This document shows, piece after piece, positions 1 through 7,847 of a DNA stretch of 64,000 bases. The notes under the pieces were generated by a model. The model was not told where the DNA came from. It saw only the letters and a list, made by a program, of their open reading frames with translations, and made no database searches. Numbering within the stretch: position 1 is the first letter of the stretch; each line of letters starts with the position of its first letter. Source of the DNA: Neobacillus notoginsengisoli (GTDB taxonomy: Bacteria; Bacillota; Bacilli; Bacillales; Cytobacillaceae); contig NZ_QWEG01000013.1 of NCBI RefSeq assembly GCF_003515685.1, forward strand, positions 1 to 64,000, given 5' to 3'. Position numbers and translations under genes: made by a program.

Positions 1-82
1 CATACACTTTTATAATCATAATCGATACCAAAAACGATTAAACGGCCTTAGCCCCATGGAATACAGGACTAAAGCCGCTTAG
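1..82 (+). CDS. IS3-family (IS150-like) transposase OrfB, C-terminal end only
   Basis: Reading from base 2 gives about 26 residues ending in AA and a TAG stop at 80-82. The residues include FYNHNRYQKRLNGLSP followed by MEYR. This is the typical extreme C-terminus of IS3/IS150-group OrfB integrases, which end in a YN-x-R-Q-K-x-L-x-x-LSP-x-EYR pattern. The catalytic DDE core lies to the left of the window. The gene is cut by the window edge, so its integrity cannot be judged. The adjacent sequence up to 127 looks like the element's terminal repeat, which supports the call. Confidence 0.85.
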   Translation, partial: IHFYNHNRYQKRLNGLSPMEYRTKAA

Positions 83-127
83 CTTGTTTTTATTATTTCC
101 ACTGTCTACTTGACAGGGGGCAGTTCA
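1..127 (+). mobile_element. Right end of an IS3-family insertion sequence
   Basis: Downstream of the OrfB tail, bases 103-127 read TGTCTACTTGACAGGGGG then CAGTTCA. This is the inverse of the TGAACTG... terminal repeat seen in IS150-group elements, and it ends with the family's CA dinucleotide at 126-127. The element body therefore extends leftwards out of the window. It lies 55 bp beyond the stop codon of the TerC gene. The other end and any target duplication cannot be seen. Confidence 0.75.
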
Positions 128-182
128 AACTGTGGTTTAAAGGCCTTCCTTTTTCTTCTATTAGGACTGTTTATCGTATTGG

Positions 183-944
183 CTATGGGCGGGGATGAGC
201 GTGGATGGCTTTTTTTGGAAATAAGAACCCACCCCCCGCCAGAGCGATCAACACACTCCAGAAAATAAATTTCCAAGCCATTGAATGGGGGAAACTCTTG
301 GCAATTATTGCAACTTCGGGGTGGGCCAAAGTGAATACAGCCAGCTTGATCCCGACCCATCCAACAATTAGAAAAGCAGCGGTTTCGAGGCTCGGCCTCT
401 GTTTTAACAACTTAATAAACCATGTCGCTGCAAAGCGCATCATAATGATACCGATTATACCGCCCAAGAACATAACGATGAATTGCCCGCCATCAAGGCC
501 GCCGATATTAAACCAGCCGGCGGGGGTAATTGTGATCGCCAGCGCGACAGCGGCCAGCATCGAATCGACAGCGAATGCCAAATCAGCAAGTTCAATTTTA
601 AAAACGGTCATCCAAAACGAAGTCCTGCCACTTTTGGCTCTCGTTAACGTTTTTTTGCCTGGGTGGTGCTGATGTAGATGCTTAGTTGAGATGTACAGCA
701 AATAAAGCGCCCCTGCAGCCTGGATTTCCCAGACTCCTGAAAGAAAAGAAATCATGAATAATGCGCTGAACCGAAAAACAAAAGCGCCTGCCAAACCATA
801 GAACAATGCTTTTTTTTGCTCCTTCTCAGGGAGATTCTTTACCATTACCGCAAGGACGACCGCATTGTCAGCTGCTAAAATCCCCTCAAGCCCAACTAGG
901 ACAAGCAATACCCAGCCATATTCCAATACCATTGAAGCGTCCAT
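183..944 (-). CDS. ykoY: TerC-family membrane metal exporter (YkoY/MeeY-like)
   Basis: A polytopic membrane protein of 253 residues in the TerC family. Two family signatures with paired acidic residues are visible: LEGILAADNAVVLAV near the N-terminus and KIELADLAFAVDSMLAAVA in the middle. In Bacillus subtilis, YkoY and YceF export Mn2+ and help metalate exoenzymes. An upstream ATG at 980 is in frame, but the start at 944 has an ideal AGGAGGA six bases before it, so I chose 944. The gene lies directly behind a yybP-ykoY riboswitch and its terminator, which predicts induction by Mn2+. Family assignment is firm; the substrate is inferred from the riboswitch and from homologues. Confidence 0.92.
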   Translation of the reverse strand: MDASMVLEYGWVLLVLVGLEGILAADNAVVLAVMVKNLPEKEQKKALFYGLAGAFVFRFSALFMISFLSGVWEIQAAGALYLLYISTKHLHQHHPGKKTLTRAKSGRTSFWMTVFKIELADLAFAVDSMLAAVALAITITPAGWFNIGGLDGGQFIVMFLGGIIGIIMMRFAATWFIKLLKQRPSLETAAFLIVGWVGIKLAVFTLAHPEVAIIAKSFPHSMAWKFIFWSVLIALAGGGFLFPKKAIHAHPRP

Positions 945-1004
945 CCAAACTCCTCCTGTTTTTTGGATTTCCTTCTTCAATCAGACAGGGTCAATGAAAA
1001 GGAA

Positions 1005-1038
1005 TCAAAAAAGACCCCTGCCTGAAGGCAAAGGTCTT
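1005..1038 (-). terminator. Expression-platform terminator of the yybP-ykoY riboswitch
   Basis: On the minus strand AAGACC pairs with GGTCTT across a small inner hairpin (TGCCTTCAGGCA), followed by TTTTTTG. It lies between the riboswitch aptamer and the ykoY start codon, where a regulated intrinsic terminator is expected. Confidence 0.8.
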
Positions 1039-1047
1039 GCTAGACAA

Positions 1048-1130
1048 TAGATTGCCAACAAAGCCGGCGGACATGGCCCGCGAAATGACGACTTTGCATT
1101 AGGTTTCCCTAACAGCTACTCCCCTTTGAA
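1048..1130 (-). promoter_or_regulatory. yybP-ykoY (Mn2+-sensing) riboswitch aptamer
   Basis: The minus strand carries the hallmark elements of this class in order: TCAAAGGGGAGTAGC, a short hairpin closing with GTTAGGGAAACCTAAT, then GCAAAGTCGTCATTTCG, and finally CCGGCTTTGTTGGCAA. These are the conserved loop and junction sequences of the yybP-ykoY family, which binds Mn2+ and commonly controls TerC-family exporters. A terminator follows immediately and then ykoY, consistent with transcriptional ON control at high Mn2+. Confidence 0.9.
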
Positions 1131-1257
1131 AAGGATGTATTCACTTATTTCCATTATATAGTACGTACAGGCCTTTTGTCTTGTTCTAACATGTTAAAAT
1201 TTTTCCCTTTCGAACATTCGACTGGTGCTGAATATGTGACGAAAAGGTGACAGTTCT

Positions 1258-1359
1258 GGATAAAACGAAAAAAGTAATGGATAAGTTGAAAAATTTTATG
1301 GATATCGTAAAAAATTAGTTGATATCCTGAAAAAATTCATGGATATCGCAAAAAACGCG
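1258..1359. repeat. Five degenerate ~21-bp tandem units (GATA-phased), locus 1
   Basis: Five head-to-tail units each begin GGATAA/T or TGATAT and run into a GAAAAA-type A-tract. The G of each GATA falls at 1259, 1280, 1301, 1321 and 1342, so spacing is 21, 21, 20 and 21 bp, which is two helical turns. A weaker unit (GTGACG) sits 21 bp before the first. It lies between the ykoY control region and the 3' end of prfC. A second array with the same phase is at 41235-41338. Function unknown. Confidence 0.75.
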
Positions 1360-1365
1360 TAGAAA

Positions 1366-1398
1366 AACAAAAAAACCGGCAGCCTCAGCCACCGGTTT
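1366..1398 (-). terminator. prfC terminator
   Basis: On the minus strand AAACCGG pairs with CCGGTTT across a TGGCTGAGGCTG loop and is followed by a run of T. It lies 9 bases beyond the prfC stop codon. Confidence 0.85.
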
Positions 1399-1406
1399 CC
1401 CTATTA

Positions 1407-2987
1407 TTAGTCATGCATATCCATAGGATTATACAGTTTTACATCAGGATTTTTATCCTCAAACCATCTTAATGCAAATTCATTTTCAAAAAGGAACGCA
1501 TATTTTCCATATCGGTCCTTTACAAGAAGGCTTCTCGAGTTGGAAAGATTTTCGTTAACCGAATCCCCTTCCACCCACCTTGTGACCTTAGAGCCGATTC
1601 TTTCCATGATGACGTCAGAATTATACTCATTTTTCATCCGGTGCTCAAACACTTCAAACTGAAGCTGGCCAACAGCGCCTAGTAAGAATTCTTCCATCCT
1701 GACTGTTTTGAAAAGCTGGATGGCCCCTTCCTGGACAAGCTGTTCAATCCCTTTATAAAACGACTTCTGCTTCATGACGTTCTTCGCCATTACCTTCACG
1801 AACAACTCGGGAGTGAATTGAGGCAGTTTCTCAAATTGGAATTGGTCTTTACCTGACGTAATTGTATCACCGATTTGGTACGTACCAGTATCATACAAAC
1901 CAATGATATCGCCGCTTACCGCTTCCTCAACCGTGCTGCGTTCTTCGGCCATAAATGATGTGGAATTCGAAAGCTTAACCTGTTTTCCAATCCTTGGAAC
2001 ATTGACGTTCATCCCGCGCTCGAACTTGCCTGAGCATATCCTGACAAAGGCAATTCGATCACGATGGGCAGGATTCATATTCGCCTGGATTTTAAAAACA
2101 AATCCAGAGAAATTTTCAGACAGCGGATCAATTTCACCTGCGGTTGAATTCCGTGGCTTTGGAGGCGGAGCGAATTTCAAATAAGCGTCCAAGAAAGTCT
2201 GGACTCCGAAATTCGTCAAAGCACTACCGAAGAAAACAGGCGTTAAATTCCCTTCCGCAACCCGTTCGGCAGAAAACTCATTTCCCGCTTCATTTAACAA
2301 CAATACTTCATCAAGCGTTTGGTCATACAGCCCGGTATTCTTTAAAGGATGGTCGCCTTCAATTTCACCATCCTTATTCAAAGGAATATATCTGCTTCCT
2401 TCATCTACCCTAAATTGCTCGACCCTATTATTAAACCTGTCATAAATTCCGAGGAATTCCTTCCCCATCCCAATTGGCCAGTTCATCGGATACGATTCGA
2501 TTCCAAGTACCTCTTCTAGCTCAGCCAAAAGCTCAAGCGGCGGTTTTCCTTGTCGGTCAAGCTTATTCATGAATGTAAAGATTGGAATACCGCGCATCCG
2601 GCAAACCTTGAAGAGCTTCATTGTTTGCTCCTCAATCCCTTTTGCGGAGTCAACGACCATGACGGCACTGTCAACCGCCATCAATGTCCTGTACGTATCT
2701 TCACTGAAATCCTGGTGGCCAGGCGTATCTAGAATGTTGACCCTAAATCCGCTGTAATCAAATTGCATGACACTTGATGTAACCGAAATTCCACGTTGCT
2801 TTTCAATTTCCATCCAGTCACTTGTCGCAAACTTCCCTGTCTTCTTTGCTTTTACTGTACCGGCATCACGAATGGCACCACCAAAAAGAAGAAGCTTTTC
2901 GGTAATCGTCGTTTTACCGGCATCCGGGTGGGAAATAATTGCAAAAGTCCTTCTAGACAGGACATCATTTTTAAAATTATTACTCAT
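1407..2987 (-). CDS. prfC: Peptide chain release factor 3 (RF3)
   Basis: A translational GTPase of 526 residues that recycles class-I release factors from the ribosome after termination. GTPase motifs are visible: SHPDAGKTT (G1), DTPGHQDF (G3) and NKLD (G4), followed by an EF-G-like domain II and the RF3-specific C-terminal part ([15 protein letters not shown]). An in-frame ATG lies upstream at 3011. The start at 2987 is preferred because GAGGAA precedes it by 8 bases and the resulting length matches the family. It is transcribed alone, with its own promoter candidate and terminator. RF3, not EF-G, is indicated by the [10 protein letters not shown]-terminus and the overall length. Confidence 0.96.
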   Translation of the reverse strand: MSNNFKNDVLSRRTFAIISHPDAGKTTITEKLLLFGGAIRDAGTVKAKKTGKFATSDWMEIEKQRGISVTSSVMQFDYSGFRVNILDTPGHQDFSEDTYRTLMAVDSAVMVVDSAKGIEEQTMKLFKVCRMRGIPIFTFMNKLDRQGKPPLELLAELEEVLGIESYPMNWPIGMGKEFLGIYDRFNNRVEQFRVDEGSRYIPLNKDGEIEGDHPLKNTGLYDQTLDEVLLLNEAGNEFSAERVAEGNLTPVFFGSALTNFGVQTFLDAYLKFAPPPKPRNSTAGEIDPLSENFSGFVFKIQANMNPAHRDRIAFVRICSGKFERGMNVNVPRIGKQVKLSNSTSFMAEERSTVEEAVSGDIIGLYDTGTYQIGDTITSGKDQFQFEKLPQFTPELFVKVMAKNVMKQKSFYKGIEQLVQEGAIQLFKTVRMEEFLLGAVGQLQFEVFEHRMKNEYNSDVIMERIGSKVTRWVEGDSVNENLSNSRSLLVKDRYGKYAFLFENEFALRWFEDKNPDVKLYNPMDMHD

Positions 2988-3034
2988 AATTTGGTTCCTC
3001 ACTTTTGACAATTAGAGTTTTGTCCATAACTTCT

Positions 3035-3063
3035 ATATTATCGTGGGAGTTGCTAGTTTGCAA
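3035..3063 (-). promoter_or_regulatory. Candidate promoter for prfC
   Basis: On the minus strand TTGCAA (3058-3063) and TAATAT (3035-3040) are separated by 17 bp, about 48 bp upstream of the prfC start. The match to the housekeeping consensus is moderate. Confidence 0.45.
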
Positions 3064-3388
3064 TCCTGAATTCTTTCCAGGGCATTATAGAAGCAAGTTT
3101 ATTTGTCAACGGGATACTTTTGTCAACTTTGTGTCTAAATGAGACATTCTTTTTAAAATAATTTCCTCTTCATCTTTGCTTGTTTTTTGCAAAAATACTA
3201 GCCTTAAAGACCTATAAATACAAGTTTCATTGCCAATGCAAAGGGTAAATTGTCTTATAAATTCACTAGTTGTTCAATCCCGTTTCGTCAAGTTTCCTAC
3301 AATTCCCATGCCACATAATCCTCATTCCCTATTTATAACAAAAAGTATTTTCATATAATGGAGATAGACATTAAAGGAGATGAGCATA
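3064..3388. other. Divergent intergenic region between prfC and the FtsH-like gene
   Basis: AT-rich and without a credible ORF. TATAAT at 3354-3359 is a good -10 for the rightward gene, but the hexamer 17 bp upstream (ATTTAT) is a poor -35. TTGTCAAC occurs twice as a direct repeat at 3103-3110 and 3120-3127, 17 bp apart. This could be an operator, but nothing else supports that. Confidence 0.4.
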
Positions 3389-5128
3389 GTGGATATGAGT
3401 AAAAAGGCGATTCATAAAATCATTCCGCTGATCGTAGCGGTTATTATAGCAGCCGCAGGTATTATCTGGGCAGTACAGTCAACGGCAAAAGAGGTCGCAA
3501 TCCCTTTCTCCTCCATGGAAAAGAAGATTGCCGCTGAAAACGGAAAAACCGTCAGTCTTGAAGAACATTCCAATGGCAGCCTTACACTAACTACAAGCGA
3601 GGGGATATTCGTGACAAAAGTGCCTCCTAACAGCCAGATGGCAGATGAATTAGTTTCTAAATACAATGTAGATTATACATTTACAAGCAATAGCAAGTAT
3701 GGAAAATGGATTATGGGAGGCGTCATCGCTTCATTGGCAGCCGCGGCATTTGCTATCCAAAAATCAAAAGGCGGCAGCGGGCTAGGCGTTACCAATACAA
3801 TGAAGAACAGCCTTTCAAAAGCTAGACCACTTCCTTCCATTACATTAAAGGATGTTGGCGGTCTTGGAGAAGAAATGAAAGAAGAAATCCTTCAGACATT
3901 ATCGATTTTTAAAGAGCCCGAGCGTTCATCTAAGCTTGGCATTAAACCCCCGAAAGGCATTTTGCTATACGGCCCTCCAGGAACAGGAAAAACACTGCTT
4001 GCACAGGCAATGGCAAAAGAACTGGGCGCATCGTTCTTCTCAACGAGCGGATCCGCCTTCAATGAACTGTTTGTCGGTGTGGGTGCTTCAAGAGTAAGAA
4101 GCCTTTTTCAAAATGCAAGAAAACAGACACCAGCAGTTATTTTTATAGATGAGGTAGATGCACTAGCCGCCAAAAGGAAGGCACTTGGCGGGGAGGAGTC
4201 TGAAAAAACGCTAACAGAGCTTCTTGTGCAGCTAGATGGCGGACATTCAAATGACGGTATTTTATTTGTGGCCGCAACGAACCGGAAGGATATGCTCGAT
4301 GATGCGTTCCTTCGCCCAGGCAGGATCGATTTCTCGTTCCAAGTACCGCTGCCTGATACAAAAGGCCGCAGGGAAATTATCGAGATCCATACAAAAGGCA
4401 AAATGCTCGCCAAAGATGTCATGGAATCGTTAGACGATCTTGCTGAGAGCACATCTGGATTTTCAGGTGCGGATTTAAGCATGTTGTTCGAAACAGCCAG
4501 CAGGCGGGCAGTCCGGAATGGCCAGGATGAAATTACAAAAGCGGATTTGGATTACGCACTTGACCGGACCATTCTCGGCAGCACATCCCGCGCACTGCAA
4601 GATGAAGATACAAAGCGCAGGGTAGCGATCCATGAAGCGGGACACGCCATTGTGGCAGCCATTACAAAACCAGGCTCCGTTCGAAAAGCAACCATTATTC
4701 CCCGCGGTGAAGCGCTCGGATATGTTGCGCCAATCCCTAAGGAACTACATCTTTCAACAACAAGTGACCTTATGGACAGGATTGCGATGATTCTTGCCGG
4801 TGGAGTCGCCGAGCGCCAATATCTTGGCGAGCACAGCATCGGGGTCAGCGGTGATGTTCAGCAGGCGAAGCAAATCATCGAGCAAATGGTCGATACAGGC
4901 ATGCTCCAGGATGGCTTTACACTAACATTTGGTAAAACCGAGAAAGAGGCGAAAATGCAGGAGTTGTTCCAAAACGGACTTGAGAAGTCCGAACTGATCA
5001 TTCGCTCAAACCGGAAAGCCTATGAAAATCTAGTCGAAGCTCTTTTAAAGAAAGAAACATTGGAAGGCTCGGAAGTAGAAGAAATCATCGCCTCAAGCAA
5101 AGCAGAAGAAGAATTCCTGTACGCCTAA
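3389..5128 (+). CDS. FtsH-like membrane AAA+ zinc metalloprotease (paralogue)
   Basis: A protein of 579 residues with FtsH architecture. There is a TM helix (about residues 8-27), an external domain of about 78 residues, a second TM helix (106-123), an AAA+ module and an M41 peptidase domain. Visible motifs are Walker A GPPGTGKT (195-202), Walker B with IDEVD (253-257), the SRH arginine finger LRPGRID, the zinc motif HEAGH (415-419) and the third-ligand Asp in SGDVQQ (489). All catalytic residues are present. The GTG at 3389 is preferred over ATG 3380, which abuts the AAAGGAG ribosome site. It differs from housekeeping FtsH in its short C-terminus and linker, so I treat it as an additional FtsH-type protease. 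Substrates are unknown; it is monocistronic. Confidence 0.85.
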   Translation: MDMSKKAIHKIIPLIVAVIIAAAGIIWAVQSTAKEVAIPFSSMEKKIAAENGKTVSLEEHSNGSLTLTTSEGIFVTKVPPNSQMADELVSKYNVDYTFTSNSKYGKWIMGGVIASLAAAAFAIQKSKGGSGLGVTNTMKNSLSKARPLPSITLKDVGGLGEEMKEEILQTLSIFKEPERSSKLGIKPPKGILLYGPPGTGKTLLAQAMAKELGASFFSTSGSAFNELFVGVGASRVRSLFQNARKQTPAVIFIDEVDALAAKRKALGGEESEKTLTELLVQLDGGHSNDGILFVAATNRKDMLDDAFLRPGRIDFSFQVPLPDTKGRREIIEIHTKGKMLAKDVMESLDDLAESTSGFSGADLSMLFETASRRAVRNGQDEITKADLDYALDRTILGSTSRALQDEDTKRRVAIHEAGHAIVAAITKPGSVRKATIIPRGEALGYVAPIPKELHLSTTSDLMDRIAMILAGGVAERQYLGEHSIGVSGDVQQAKQIIEQMVDTGMLQDGFTLTFGKTEKEAKMQELFQNGLEKSELIIRSNRKAYENLVEALLKKETLEGSEVEEIIASSKAEEEFLYA

Positions 5129-5150
5129 TATACAGCCCCCAATAACAAAT

Positions 5151-5179
5151 CACCCCCTATCCATATTGGACAGGGGGTG
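5151..5179. terminator. Terminator-like hairpin between convergent genes
   Basis: CACCCCCT pairs with AGGGGGTG across a 13-base loop, with T-rich sequence (ATTTGTTGCTTGTTTT) on the right. It lies between the FtsH-like gene and the convergent YkvT-like gene and could serve both. Confidence 0.6.
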
Positions 5180-5193
5180 ATTTGTTGCTTGTT

Positions 5194-5796
5194 TTAACTA
5201 GTAAAGGCGTGGTTTCCAATTTTACTAATAATTGGCCTCGTCCGAATCCATTGATCTGTAGCAATCTCAGGATTATAAAAGAACAGGGCATTCGTTATCT
5301 TTTTCTTATTCGAAAGAGCTTCATCAACTGCTTCTCTCGCATCCACGTCAGCAGGTTTGTTAATCTCTCCATTGGCAACGGGCTGAAATTGATTTTCCTG
5401 GTAGATGACTTCTTTTACTGTATCAGGAAAACCTTCACTTTCAACCCTGTTCAACACAACTTCGGCAACTGCCACTTTCCCTTTAAATGGCTCACCTTTC
5501 GCTTCCGCATGGACGAGCTTTGCCAGCAATTCTTTATCGGCCTTTGTTAATACGGGCTCATTTTCAGCTTGTTTTTCTGATCTATTTGCCTCGGCCTTTA
5601 CTTTGGCCGGAGATTGTTTCACTGCCGGTTTCCTATGTTTTTCTTTTTCTCCAGCCACTGCTTTTTTTGGTTCAGGAGGCATTGGATTACTTGTTTTGCC
5701 TAAGTTTAACAAAGGGAAGGCAAGCATGAGCAACATAGCCGGCACAATAAGTTTGAATAGAGGTTTCTGTCCTCTCATTCCTCCATCTCCCTTCAT
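5194..5796 (-). CDS. ykvT: Cell-wall hydrolase of the SleB/CwlJ (Hydrolase_2) family, YkvT-like
   Basis: A protein of up to 200 residues. It has an N-terminal hydrophobic segment (about residues 12-32), a Lys/Glu/Pro-rich linker, and a C-terminal Hydrolase_2 domain beginning at LLAKLVHAEAKGEPFKGKVAVAEVVLNRV. That pattern, including the conserved Glu after VHAEA, is the lytic-transglycosylase-like core of SleB, CwlJ and YkvT. The membrane segment and linker fit action on peptidoglycan outside the membrane, and the size fits B. subtilis YkvT better than SleB or CwlJ. Starts at 5796 (AAGGA) and 5778 (GGAGATGGAGG nearby) are both possible. A role in spore germination or in vegetative wall turnover cannot be separated here. 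Confidence 0.75.
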   Translation of the reverse strand: MKGDGGMRGQKPLFKLIVPAMLLMLAFPLLNLGKTSNPMPPEPKKAVAGEKEKHRKPAVKQSPAKVKAEANRSEKQAENEPVLTKADKELLAKLVHAEAKGEPFKGKVAVAEVVLNRVESEGFPDTVKEVIYQENQFQPVANGEINKPADVDAREAVDEALSNKKKITNALFFYNPEIATDQWIRTRPIISKIGNHAFTS

Positions 5797-5885
5797 AATT
5801 CAATTCCTTAACTAGGCTAACATTGAACCCCGGCTTATGCTACCCCCAAAAACTTCCCATGGAAAACGATGAAGAAACTTCCTTC

Positions 5886-6755
5886 TTAGCCTTTCGTTCC
5901 CGATGAAATATTGGACCCTTCAATGAAGTAGCGCTGGAAAAAGAAAAAGATCAAAACGACTGGTATCAGGACTGTAACTGACATTGACATGAGGTAATGC
6001 CATTGCGTCTGTACGGTGCCTTTAAAGGTCTGGAGCCCGATTTGCAAAGTATAAAGCCGTTCATCATTAATATATAGAAGCGGTCCAAGCAAGTCATTCC
6101 ATGCTCCATTAAACGAAAAAATCGCTACCACCATGAGTGCTGGTTTTGTCAGCGGAAGCATGATGTGCCACCAAATCTGCAAATGGCTGGCCCCATCCAA
6201 AACAGCAGCCTCAATCAGCGAATTCGGGATCGTCATCATGAATTGCCGCAACAGGAAGATGAAAAACGCGCTCCCTAAAAAGGCCGGGACAATGAGCGGT
6301 AAATACGTATTAACCCATCCTAGTTTGGAAAACAGGATATACTGTGGCACCATTGTCACAAAACCTGGAATCAGCATCGTAGACAGAACGATAACAAATA
6401 AAGCATTGCGTCCTTTAAAGCGAATTTTTGCGAAAGAATATGCAACTAAAGAGTTAACGATCACACTGCCAATCGTGCCGATGACAGCAATGAACACTGT
6501 ATTGAGCGCCCACCTCGTGAATGGCGCCGTCTGCCAGGCTTTGAGGTAATTATCGAACCTGATTTCCTTTGGAAAAAAGGTTGGGGGATACTGGGCTATT
6601 TCCGCAGGGCTTTTCAGGGAGGTGGAAATCATCCACCATAGCGGAGAAAGGATGACCACACTCCCAGCCACTAGCAGAAGGGTGATAATCCACGATTTAA
6701 TATTTTCTTTGAATTTTCTTTTTTCGTAAAACTTCGGCTCTGTATATGTCCTCAT
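5886..6755 (-). CDS. Sugar ABC transporter permease, MalG-type (CUT1)
   Basis: A 289-residue inner-membrane permease with six predicted TM helices and the cytoplasmic EAA loop (EAAVLDGASHLQIWWHIMLP) that contacts the ATPase. The N-terminal LLVAGSVVILSPLWWMISTSLKSPAEI is typical of the MalG/LacG branch of carbohydrate uptake transporters. Its start overlaps the stop of the MalF-type gene in an ATGA arrangement, so the two are translationally coupled. No ATP-binding gene is present in the cluster. Many Bacillus CUT1 systems use a shared MsmX-type ATPase encoded elsewhere. The sugar cannot be deduced. Confidence 0.9.
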   Translation of the reverse strand: MRTYTEPKFYEKRKFKENIKSWIITLLLVAGSVVILSPLWWMISTSLKSPAEIAQYPPTFFPKEIRFDNYLKAWQTAPFTRWALNTVFIAVIGTIGSVIVNSLVAYSFAKIRFKGRNALFVIVLSTMLIPGFVTMVPQYILFSKLGWVNTYLPLIVPAFLGSAFFIFLLRQFMMTIPNSLIEAAVLDGASHLQIWWHIMLPLTKPALMVVAIFSFNGAWNDLLGPLLYINDERLYTLQIGLQTFKGTVQTQWHYLMSMSVTVLIPVVLIFFFFQRYFIEGSNISSGTKG

Positions 6756-7759
6756 TTATTGTCTGCCCCCTCATAGTGCACCCATCCCTTTCCTAGCTTC
6801 AAGTTCAGCGCGGTCAGGATCATGACAATGATGAACAGGATCCACGCCATTGCCGAGGCATAGCCCATATCAAATAGCTTAAAGGCATTATTCCACATGT
6901 GAAGATTATAGAATAATAACGAGTTTGCAGGTGCTCCGCTTCCATTTTCCGTCATGACATAAGCTTCCTGGAAAATTTGGAAAGCGCCAATTGTGCTCGT
7001 CAAAATGTCAAAGAAAATAATCGGGGAAATCATCGGAACCGTTATATAAAAGAATTTTTGCAGGCCGGTTGCTCCCTCAATATCGGCTGCCTCGTACATT
7101 TCACGCGAAACCCCCTGAAGGCTGGCCAGATATAGTAGCATTCCTCCCCCTACTCCCCACATTTTCATTAGAATCAACGCGGGCTTCGTCCATTCCGGAT
7201 CAAATAGCCAGGCAGGCCCATCTATCCCAAACCAGCCTAGGAATGTGTTTACGAGACCGGTGGATGGGCTTAAAAGCTGCATCCATAAAAAATACACAGC
7301 CACCCCTGACAAAATCGCCGGCAAATAGTAAATCGTTCTAAAAACCTTCATGCCGAAAATCCTTTGATTGAGAAGGACGGCAATCAGTATAGCCCCTACT
7401 GTTGTCAGCGGAACTGAGAACACAACATAGTAAAGCGTGTTCCATAATGACGTCCAGAACAAATCATCAATCGTAAACATTCTGACAAAATTGTCGAATC
7501 CTATATAATTCATTTTTGAAGTAATATTGTAATCGGTGAAGCTCGCTGCCAATGAAAACAGAAGCGGCCCGAGCGTCAGGCAGATAAAGCCGATTAACCA
7601 AGGGCTAATAAAAATATATCCCCAAAAATTCTCTCTTGTTCCTCTTGACATGCGTGGTTTAGGCGCCATCTGCCGCGGGGCGGCTAAACCTGACTCCCTC
7701 CCTGAGACGAGGTCCATGTCTTCTGGAAGTGCAGCTTGTGATGTTTGTGGCGACTTCAT
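6752..7759 (-). CDS. Sugar ABC transporter permease, MalF-type (CUT1)
   Basis: A 335-residue permease. A cytosolic N-terminus of about 45 residues (Pro/Arg-rich, ending MSRGTRENFWGY) precedes six TM helices and the EAA loop (EAADIEGATGLQKFFYITVP). An in-frame upstream start at 7840 would add 27 residues, but ATG 7759 has GAGGGGG just before it and gives the family's usual length. It lies between the binding-protein gene and the MalG-type gene, and the three genes form one operon. The first external loop is short, as in LacF and UgpA, unlike the long loop of E. coli MalF. Confidence 0.9.
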   Translation of the reverse strand: MKSPQTSQAALPEDMDLVSGRESGLAAPRQMAPKPRMSRGTRENFWGYIFISPWLIGFICLTLGPLLFSLAASFTDYNITSKMNYIGFDNFVRMFTIDDLFWTSLWNTLYYVVFSVPLTTVGAILIAVLLNQRIFGMKVFRTIYYLPAILSGVAVYFLWMQLLSPSTGLVNTFLGWFGIDGPAWLFDPEWTKPALILMKMWGVGGGMLLYLASLQGVSREMYEAADIEGATGLQKFFYITVPMISPIIFFDILTSTIGAFQIFQEAYVMTENGSGAPANSLLFYNLHMWNNAFKLFDMGYASAMAWILFIIVMILTALNLKLGKGWVHYEGADNK

Positions 7760-7847
7760 ATTTTCCCCCTCTTTCTTGTCGAACGATTGAAAAAGAGAAG
7801 GACAGCCAAGCCGTCCCTTCTCTCTCGTGGAAAAATTCATATATATT

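Noticed and set aside
205-672. 155-codon plus-strand ORF opposite ykoY
   Set aside because: It lies antisense within a clear TerC gene and shows no family features.
1258-1359. CRISPR-like array
   Set aside because: Units are contiguous and degenerate, with no unique spacers and no cas genes; the same holds at 41235.
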